Below, piece after piece: positions 1 through 5,757 of a stretch of DNA of 5,757 nt. How positions within the stretch are numbered: the stretch's first letter is position 1; the number at the start of each line of letters is the position of its first letter. The notes below the pieces were generated by a model. The model saw only the letters and a program-made list of their open reading frames with translations. It did no database searches and was not told the DNA's origin. This DNA comes from Sphingobacteriales bacterium (GTDB lineage Bacteria; Bacteroidota; Bacteroidia; Chitinophagales; Chitinophagaceae), in the NCBI GenBank assembly GCA_023251215.1, contig JAHEZF010000117.1:1-5757 (forward strand), written 5' to 3'. The translations under genes were made by a program, and so were the position numbers.

Positions 1-1467
1 GGCTTTAAGAGTATTGTAAAACTTGACGTAGAATCTGGGGGGATAACCACCCTGCTAAAACCAGTAGCGGAAAATATTTCAGCCCCGGTGGAATACGATC
101 ACTATATTTTGTATAACTCGCCTCAGTCAGGTATTGACAATATCTATGCTGTTGATACAACGAGTAGCAATTTATACCGGGTTACTAACAGAAAATTTGG
201 TGCATTCAACCCCTGCATCTCTCCGGATAATTCCAGCATTACTTTCCAGGATTTTACAGCCGATGGATTCCGGGTTGCAGTTATGCATATTAATACTGAA
301 GAATGGCAAAAACTGAATACCGGGAATGGTATCTCCGGTAAAGTAGAATATTTTAAACCATTTGCAAAACAGGAAGCGGGCAATATCCTCTCCCATATTC
401 CTGATTCAACCTATCCAACTGCTCCGTATAAAAGACTGGCAAATGCTTTCAAAATTTACGGCTGGGGTATTGATCCTGTAACCAACCTGCCGCAACTGAG
501 CCTTGGCATAAGATCGGTTGATATGCTCAGCACTACAACTTTAGAAACAGGTTTTCGTTTTGATAATAATGAAGGCCGCTGGGGAAAATACTTCAGGCTA
601 AGTTATGAAGGTTTATACCCGAAATTCTTTTTCACTTATTATGACGGAAAAAGGAATACTATTTTCTCAAAAGGCGAAACAGATACGGTGGGTATTAAAT
701 ATGACCTCATCAAATATCATAATTTCAATGTTGGCATAAAACTTCCGCTTAATCTTTCAGGCGGCCCATTTATCCGGAAAATAAACCTGAGCACCCAGGT
801 TAATTATACTGACTTTTATTTACTTGATCATAGTGCAGGCAATAATGGATTTGATAAATTCAGGCTTGGTAATTTTTATTCACTTCAATACGATGCTTCA
901 TTGGAAATACGTTTGCGGCAGAGCCTGAGAGATGTAGCTCCAAGGTTCGGAATGTTGCTGCAATTCACTTTCCGGAATACGCCATTCAAAAGTTTTTTCC
1001 ATGCATCGCAGACAGCTGCCGATGCCAGAATCTTTTTTCCGGGATTTTTCAGGCATCATTCCATTAAGTTGAGAGCATACCTGCAGGAAGATGCAAATAC
1101 AAATTATCATTTTGAGAACCGTTTTGATTTTGTTAGAAATGAAAGCAACCGGTTGTTTCATCAACTGCAGATATGGTCTGCAGATTATAAAATGCCTTTA
1201 TGCTATCCAGATCTTCCGGTATTGAAAGGTCTGTTCTACTTCCAGCGGTTAAAAGCAGATCTGTTTACAGAAATGGCAATTGGTAAACTATCGTTTGCAA
1301 ATACCGGCGTACAAAACCGCCGTTATACTAATATAGGGATTGAGCTTACAGCCGATGTTAATTTTCTCCGCTTCCTTATTCCGTTTGATGCAGGCATACG
1401 CAGTTCTTATCTCACACAGGATCATTCGGTGCATCACAGCCTTATTTTAAAAATTCCGCTTTTCTGA
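1..1467 (+). CDS. Outer-membrane beta-barrel protein with TolB/WD40-like propeller (C-terminal part)
   Basis: The reading frame is open from the first base and ends at TGA 1465-1467, so 488 C-terminal residues are present and the true start lies upstream. Window codons 1 to about 107 look like beta-propeller blades of the PD40/TolB-like kind: KLDVESG, then NIYAVDT, then a blade with CISPDNSSITFQDF. After a short linker, residues from about 144 to the end are a series of amphipathic strands rich in Tyr, Phe and Arg, with turn-like Asn/Gly/Asp segments and a final strand ending in Phe (LILKIPLF). This is the usual C-terminal signature of proteins inserted by the BAM machinery. Propeller-plus-barrel proteins are common in Bacteroidota and some carry an N-terminal peptidase-like domain, which cannot be judged here. 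I infer an outer-membrane location; substrate and function are unknown. The GTG at 88 is internal and not a credible start, because the propeller continues before it. Confidence 0.85.
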   Translation, partial: GFKSIVKLDVESGGITTLLKPVAENISAPVEYDHYILYNSPQSGIDNIYAVDTTSSNLYRVTNRKFGAFNPCISPDNSSITFQDFTADGFRVAVMHINTEEWQKLNTGNGISGKVEYFKPFAKQEAGNILSHIPDSTYPTAPYKRLANAFKIYGWGIDPVTNLPQLSLGIRSVDMLSTTTLETGFRFDNNEGRWGKYFRLSYEGLYPKFFFTYYDGKRNTIFSKGETDTVGIKYDLIKYHNFNVGIKLPLNLSGGPFIRKINLSTQVNYTDFYLLDHSAGNNGFDKFRLGNFYSLQYDASLEIRLRQSLRDVAPRFGMLLQFTFRNTPFKSFFHASQTAADARIFFPGFFRHHSIKLRAYLQEDANTNYHFENRFDFVRNESNRLFHQLQIWSADYKMPLCYPDLPVLKGLFYFQRLKADLFTEMAIGKLSFANTGVQNRRYTNIGIELTADVNFLRFLIPFDAGIRSSYLTQDHSVHHSLILKIPLF

Positions 1468-1508
1468 TCACAGGTATGAACCTCCTGGCAAGCTCTGAAT
1501 TGAAATTC

Positions 1509-1584
1509 CGCATCAAGATGCGAAGTACATGCCTACACGGCAGGCAGGTTGTACCTTCCGCCTTCGGTCCCGCAACTGGCGGGA
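1509..1584. repeat. Cluster of three short inverted repeats
   Basis: Three stem-loops follow one another just downstream of the barrel gene. CGCATC-AA-GATGCG (1509-1522) is a perfect 6-bp palindrome. An interrupted hairpin at 1522-1558 pairs GAAGTACA with TGTA-C-CTTC around an inner TGCCT/AGGCA stem. A third hairpin at 1568-1584 pairs TCCCGC with GCGGGA around AACTG. The run is more GC-rich than the surrounding AT-rich spacer and has no T tract behind it, so it does not look like an intrinsic terminator. GC-rich palindromes of this look are often dispersed intergenic repeats in Bacteroidota genomes; that it is multicopy here is inference. Confidence 0.6.
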
Positions 1585-1594
1585 TTCGACTAAT

Positions 1595-1630
1595 CTTTTT
1601 GCTTCTCCGCCTAAGGCGGATTGCAAAAAG
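1595..1630. repeat. Nested palindrome, CGCCTAAGGCG core
   Basis: An outer 8-bp stem (CTTTTTGC 1595-1602 with GCAAAAAG 1623-1630) encloses an inner 7-bp stem (TCCGCCT 1606-1612 with AGGCGGA 1614-1620) around a single central A. A 3x2 internal loop separates the two stems. The core is the reverse complement of the core in the element at 1695-1729, so the two elements face each other across the hairpin at 1639-1677. There is no coding content. It may be a structured dispersed repeat or an RNA processing site. Confidence 0.65.
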
Positions 1631-1638
1631 CAAGACAC

Positions 1639-1677
1639 AAAAAAAAACCTCGTCTCATTTTAAACGAAACGAGGTTT
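1639..1677 (-). terminator. Stem-loop with T9 tail, leftward
   Basis: A 9-bp perfect stem (AAACCTCGT 1645-1653 with ACGAGGTTT 1669-1677) has further partial pairing inside its 15-nt loop. On the minus strand it is followed by nine T residues (A run 1639-1647 on plus), the layout of an intrinsic terminator for leftward transcription. On the plus strand the tail is only TTTAAACTCATTTG, so it is a weaker terminator for the barrel gene ending 172 bp before the A run. Its stem and loop resemble the hairpin at 5686-5719. No annotated leftward gene feeds it, which suggests a small leftward transcript from the 1680-1960 region or an outlying bidirectional terminator. Confidence 0.55.
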
Positions 1678-1694
1678 AAACTCATTTGTTTTCT

Positions 1695-1729
1695 GGTTTC
1701 AACCCGAATCACGCCTTAGGCGTGAAACC
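1695..1729. repeat. Nested palindrome, CGCCTTAGGCG core
   Basis: A perfect 17-nt palindrome, TCACGCCT-T-AGGCGTGA (1709-1725), sits inside a larger repeat that pairs GGTTTCA (1695-1701) with TGAAACC (1723-1729). The two pairings share the bases TGA at 1723-1725, so they compete at the edge: either the full inner palindrome or the outer stem plus a shortened inner stem can form. The core is the reverse complement of that in the 1595-1630 element, which makes the pair an inverted arrangement about 80 bp apart. Confidence 0.65.
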
Positions 1730-1760
1730 TTTCGTCCGGATATTATTTTTTCCCGAAAGG
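1728..1760. repeat. 7-bp inverted repeat with 19-nt loop
   Basis: CCTTTCG (1728-1734) pairs with CGAAAGG (1754-1760) around an AT-rich loop that contains a T6 run. The left arm overlaps the end of the preceding nested palindrome by two bases. On the minus strand the right arm falls within the last codons of the 12-codon frame at 1743-1781. No function can be assigned. Confidence 0.4.
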
Positions 1761-1892
1761 ATTAACAGGTACGGTAGGCATGGATCTTCCAGAAATGATG
1801 GTAAGAGCAGTTGCTTGCAGATACAAGGTAAAAAGAAGATTTTATATTATCAATATTTAAAATGAGAATCTCCCTTCAAAACAGAACATCAG

Positions 1893-1923
1893 CGGCAACC
1901 ATCAGGTAAAGCTTGCCGTTTTT
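1893..1923 (+). terminator. Weak hairpin with T5 tail before the adhesin gene
   Basis: CGGCAA (1893-1898) pairs with TTGCCG (1913-1918) around a 14-nt loop, and TTTTT follows directly at 1919-1923. This is the shape of a modest intrinsic terminator on the plus strand and could end transcription arriving from the left before the adhesin promoter starts anew. The long loop and short stem make it weak. Its right arm also overlaps the putative -33 element of the next gene, so it could instead be a regulatory structure. Confidence 0.35.
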
Positions 1924-1944
1924 ATTCCGGAAAGTTTACCTTTA
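1912..1944 (+). promoter_or_regulatory. Putative Bacteroidota-type promoter for the adhesin gene
   Basis: CTTG at 1912-1915 and TACCTTTA at 1937-1944 are separated by 21 nt. Compared with the phylum consensus TTTG, about 19-21 nt, then TAnnTTTG, the -7 element differs only in its last base and the -33 element in one base. Transcription would start near 1950, leaving a leader of only about a dozen bases before the GTG at 1963. The same TTACCTTT core occurs in the ABC-F promoter. The palindrome at 1941-1954 overlaps the -7 element and the start point. Confidence 0.4.
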
Positions 1945-1954
1945 AGTACTTAAA
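1941..1954. repeat. 14-bp perfect palindrome TTTAAGTACTTAAA
   Basis: The sequence is exactly self-complementary over 14 bases. It lies 8 bp upstream of the GTG start of the adhesin gene, across the presumed -7 element and transcription start. A dimeric regulator could bind there. Being AT-rich, it could also be chance, and no regulator is visible in the window. Confidence 0.5.
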
Positions 1955-1962
1955 CGGAGCTG

Positions 1963-3936
1963 GTGCCAACGATCAAGAATTACAATATTAAAACCAAAAA
2001 GTATTTCATCAGACAGTCAGTCTTATCCTTTTTAACCCTATGTTTCTCCAGCTTCATCATAAATGCCCAGAATTGCCCGAATAATATTGATTTTGAAAAA
2101 GGGGATTTTAGCGGATGGACATGCTACACCGGATCAGTTGCGGCAGTGGGTAATGCCAATGTAATATCACTTTATTCATCGGGAGGGCCGGCGCCCGACC
2201 AACATACCATGTACTCTGCTGCTATCAATGGGAGTTTGACAGATTATTATGGCGGCTTTCCTGTAATGTGTCCCAATGGTAGCAGGTACTCTGTAAAATT
2301 AGGAAACAATAGTGCCGGCGCTCAGGCCGAAGGATTGTCATATGAATTTACTATCCCTTCAGACCGCAACACGTATTCCCTCATCTATCATTATGCCGTT
2401 GTCTTCCAGGATCCTAATCACCTGCCTTTTCAGCAGCCAAGACTTGAACTTGAAATAATGAATGTGACAGATAATGAACTGATCACTTGTTCATCTTTTA
2501 CATTCTTTCCAAATGGTTCGCCACTCCCTGGATTTTTTATGTCCCCTCATTCCGATTCAGTCGCTGTATGGTGTAAAAACTGGTCAGCAGTAACTATCAA
2601 TTTAAATGGCAAGGCAGGTAAAACGATACGTTTGTTTTTTAAAACAGCCGACTGCACATTCGTAAGGCATTTCGGCTATGCTTATGTTGATGTAAACTCC
2701 GAATGCAGTAGCGAGTTTGTCGGCGCCACCTATTGCCCTGATGATACGGCGGTGAATGTTACGGCCCCTTACGGTTACCAGGGCTATACCTGGTATAACA
2801 GTACGTTTACACAGGTATTGGGAACCCAGCAAACCATCAACTTCAATCCTCCTCCGCCACCGGGCACTACTATCGCCGTTGAACTGGTACCTTTTAACGG
2901 ATATGGTTGTCTTGACACCCTGTATGCATTAATGCTGGATACTTTAAAGCTGAAGGCAAATGCAGGGCCAGATGTTATTTCCTGCAACAAAAACCCTGTT
3001 CTCATCGGCGCAATCCCTGAGCCAAGCGTTAATTACTACTGGAGCCCGGTAACGGGATTATCGAATCCCGGCATTGCTAATCCGGGAGCAAACCCTGATG
3101 TTACCACAACTTATATTCTTACATCACAAAGCTCGGGGGGCGGATGCTTAACCACAGACACGGTTGTTGTGAAAGCCTCAATTATTGACAGTTCAATGCA
3201 ACTGAAGGGCAAGTCGCTTTTTTGTATCAACAGCGGCGACAGCGCTGTATTGGAGGTGCAACCAACGAACAGCATTCAGTGGATCAGAAATGGAAGCTCT
3301 GTATCAGGCGCCAATCAATACATATATAAAGTAACCCAATCAGGCGGGTATTATGCAGCGCTATCCAACAGCGATGGCTGCAGCATCAATACAAGAACTG
3401 AAAATATAGTGATAGAATCGCCCAGGCAAGGCATCTCTTATCCTATAGAATATGCTGTTATAAACTTGCCTTTTGAGTTGCAGGCCAGGACATTTGGAAT
3501 ATCCATATTATGGAATCCTTCAACATATCTCAATAACCCTGCAATTCCCAATCCTTTATTCACCGCTTCTGAAGAGCTGGACCAATTGTACAGCATTGAT
3601 ATAAAAACAGCTGCCGGATGCCTGACAGTGGACATACAACTTGTAAAAGTTATTAAAGAAGTCAAGGTATATGTGCCCACTGCTTTTACGCCGAACAATG
3701 ACGGATTGAATGATTATCTGAAACCCACAATGCTTGGCATTAAAGAATTGAATTATTTTCGGATTTACCACCGTGGCGGGCAACTTGTGTATGACATGAA
3801 ATCAAATCAAAGTGGCTGGGATGGAAAGATCGGCGGTGTCGTTCAAACAACAGGAGTATTTGTTTGGATATTCCAGGGAATAGGATGGGATAAGCAGGTT
3901 CATACACAGAAAGGGACAGTAGTCATCATCAGATAA
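1963..3936 (+). CDS. Secreted adhesin-like protein with T9SS type B sorting domain
   Basis: This 657-aa protein is predicted to be exported by Sec and then moved across the outer membrane by the type IX secretion system. Residues 1-35 form a signal peptide: a Lys-rich start, a hydrophobic core around LSFLTLCFSSFII, and likely cleavage at A35/Q36. Residues 37 to about 250 begin with NIDFEKGDFSGW and look like a jelly-roll (lectin or carbohydrate-binding-like) module. About 255-330 is a linker-like module with a five-proline run (296-300). About 330-404 is an Ig/PKD-like module (AGPD, YYWSPVTGLSNP, TTTYILT). Two further Ig-like modules follow at about 406-485 and 487-563. Residues 568-657 are the gliding-motility-associated C-terminal domain, with VPTAFTPNNDGLND, FRIYHRGGQLVYD, GWDGK and final GTVVIIR. 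The start is GTG; an in-frame TAA at 1951-1953 limits alternatives to a CTG one codon earlier. A GGAG lies only 3 nt before the GTG, too close for a good ribosome site. The ligand is unknown. No PorP/SprF-like gene is adjacent. Confidence 0.9.
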   Translation: MPTIKNYNIKTKKYFIRQSVLSFLTLCFSSFIINAQNCPNNIDFEKGDFSGWTCYTGSVAAVGNANVISLYSSGGPAPDQHTMYSAAINGSLTDYYGGFPVMCPNGSRYSVKLGNNSAGAQAEGLSYEFTIPSDRNTYSLIYHYAVVFQDPNHLPFQQPRLELEIMNVTDNELITCSSFTFFPNGSPLPGFFMSPHSDSVAVWCKNWSAVTINLNGKAGKTIRLFFKTADCTFVRHFGYAYVDVNSECSSEFVGATYCPDDTAVNVTAPYGYQGYTWYNSTFTQVLGTQQTINFNPPPPPGTTIAVELVPFNGYGCLDTLYALMLDTLKLKANAGPDVISCNKNPVLIGAIPEPSVNYYWSPVTGLSNPGIANPGANPDVTTTYILTSQSSGGGCLTTDTVVVKASIIDSSMQLKGKSLFCINSGDSAVLEVQPTNSIQWIRNGSSVSGANQYIYKVTQSGGYYAALSNSDGCSINTRTENIVIESPRQGISYPIEYAVINLPFELQARTFGISILWNPSTYLNNPAIPNPLFTASEELDQLYSIDIKTAAGCLTVDIQLVKVIKEVKVYVPTAFTPNNDGLNDYLKPTMLGIKELNYFRIYHRGGQLVYDMKSNQSGWDGKIGGVVQTTGVFVWIFQGIGWDKQVHTQKGTVVIIR

Positions 3937-3958
3937 TGTGGAATCACAATTGTAAAAA

Positions 3959-5587
<1,629 letters not shown>

Positions 5588-5606
5588 TCAAAAAAATTTG
5601 GAGGCG

Positions 5607-5614
5607 CAAAGGTA
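5607..5614 (-). promoter_or_regulatory. -7 promoter element (TACCTTTG) of the ABC-F gene
   Basis: On the minus strand TACCTTTG matches the Bacteroidota -7 consensus TAnnTTTG exactly and lies 22 bp upstream of the ATG at 5584. Transcription would start near 5600, giving a leader of about 16 nt containing CTCC and T-rich sequence but no Shine-Dalgarno motif, which is normal for the phylum. A matching -33 TTTG is not clear; the best candidate at the usual distance is TTCA. Confidence 0.5.
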
Positions 5615-5680
5615 AGTTAAAACTACCTGCTGGTGAAGTCTTGCACTGAAAAGAAATAAAAATCTTCAGTAAGTAACGGC

Positions 5681-5724
5681 AAAAAAAATCCTGTCTCGAT
5701 TTAAAACGAGACAGGATTTATTTT
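5681..5724 (-). terminator. Strong stem-loop terminator upstream of the ABC-F gene
   Basis: A perfect 13-bp stem (AAATCCTGTCTCG 5686-5698 with CGAGACAGGATTT 5707-5719) encloses an 8-nt loop. On the minus strand it is followed by eight T residues (A run 5681-5688 on plus), a textbook intrinsic terminator. On the plus strand TTTATTTT follows, so it may work in both directions. Since the ABC-F gene starts 97 bp further left, the hairpin most likely ends a leftward gene lying mostly beyond the right edge. Stem and loop resemble those of the hairpin at 1645-1677. Confidence 0.75.
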
Positions 5725-5757
5725 ATGCTAAACTATTGAATCATTAATGCACCACTA

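Larger units (their letters stand above)
1468..1962. other. 495-bp repeat-rich spacer
   Basis: This gap between two rightward genes holds no convincing protein gene. From 1509 to 1760 it carries at least seven inverted repeats, listed separately, and one T9-tailed hairpin pointing leftward. From about 1761 to 1892 it is AT-rich with two overlapping short frames on opposite strands. On the minus strand a 12-codon frame (MPTVPVNPFGKK, 1743-1781) is preceded by GGAAG at a reasonable distance, and it can be extended to 27 codons from a TTG. On the plus strand a 26-codon frame runs 1780-1860. I cannot tell which, if either, is translated. From 1893 to 1962 lie a hairpin with a T tail, a putative promoter and a palindrome belonging to the next gene. 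Confidence 0.8.

Noticed and set aside
88..90. GTG as the start of the first gene
   Set aside because: The frame is open back to base 1 and the residues before it (KLDVESGG) continue the propeller pattern, so the gene starts outside the window.
1476..1679. 67-codon plus-strand frame after the barrel gene
   Set aside because: It runs straight through four inverted repeats and the terminator stem; its Arg/Lys-rich translation and lack of domain character fit non-coding repeat sequence.
1780..1860. 26-codon plus-strand frame in the spacer
   Set aside because: It overlaps the minus-strand short frame, lacks a clear promoter or ribosome site, and shows no recognisable domain. The T5 hairpin downstream is too weak to decide.
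2032..2043. Possible lipobox (LTLC, residues 24-27) in the adhesin signal peptide
   Set aside because: The residue before Cys is Leu rather than Gly, Ala or Ser, the Cys sits inside the hydrophobic core, and a normal cleavage site follows at A35/Q36. T9SS cargo is not expected to be a lipoprotein.
2602..3783. Several 73-86 codon minus-strand frames inside the adhesin gene
   Set aside because: They lie opposite a clear secreted protein with recognisable domains and have no family features or initiation signals of their own.

Overview
The window looks like a chromosomal segment from a Bacteroidota bacterium, probably of the Chitinophagaceae type. The evidence is a type B sorting domain of the type IX secretion system (T9SS), an ABC-F protein of the YbiT/YkpA kind, an outer-membrane barrel protein with a TolB-like propeller, and promoter-like TAnnTTTG elements typical of the phylum's main sigma factor. 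Shine-Dalgarno signals are weak. The assignment is inference from these gene families, not from a taxonomic marker.

Layout. (1) 1-1467, plus strand: the C-terminal 488 residues of a gene that starts before the window, a beta-propeller tail followed by an outer-membrane beta-barrel. (2) 1468-1962: a 495-bp spacer packed with inverted repeats between 1509 and 1760. Two of them are nested palindromes sharing a CGCCT-W-AGGCG core in opposite orientation. It also holds a hairpin with a T9 tail on the minus strand, a possible small leftward transcription unit, and the promoter region of the next gene with a 14-bp perfect palindrome. (3) 1963-3936, plus strand: a 657-aa secreted adhesin-like protein with a signal peptide, a jelly-roll-like N-terminal module, Ig/PKD-like modules and a T9SS type B sorting domain. 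(4) 3959-5584, minus strand: a 541-aa ABC-F ATPase that converges on the adhesin gene with only 22 bp between the stop codons. (5) 5585-5757: the ABC-F promoter and a 13-bp perfect stem-loop terminator, probably closing a leftward gene that lies mostly beyond the window.

The three genes do not form an obvious pathway. Two are cell-envelope proteins of Bacteroidota type (outer membrane and T9SS cargo). The third is a cytosolic translation factor. No PorP/SprF-like partner is next to the T9SS cargo gene.

The most notable signals are as follows. First, the ABC-F protein is strikingly asymmetric. NBD2 has lost Walker A and carries Gln in place of the catalytic Glu, and NBD1 has lost its signature motif, so all the losses fall on one of the two composite ATP sites. 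Second, the 1509-1760 spacer holds a dense nested-palindrome cluster around a leftward terminator that has no annotated gene feeding it. Third, a perfect palindrome overlaps the putative promoter of a GTG-initiated secreted protein. None of these proves a new system; each is stated with its limits.
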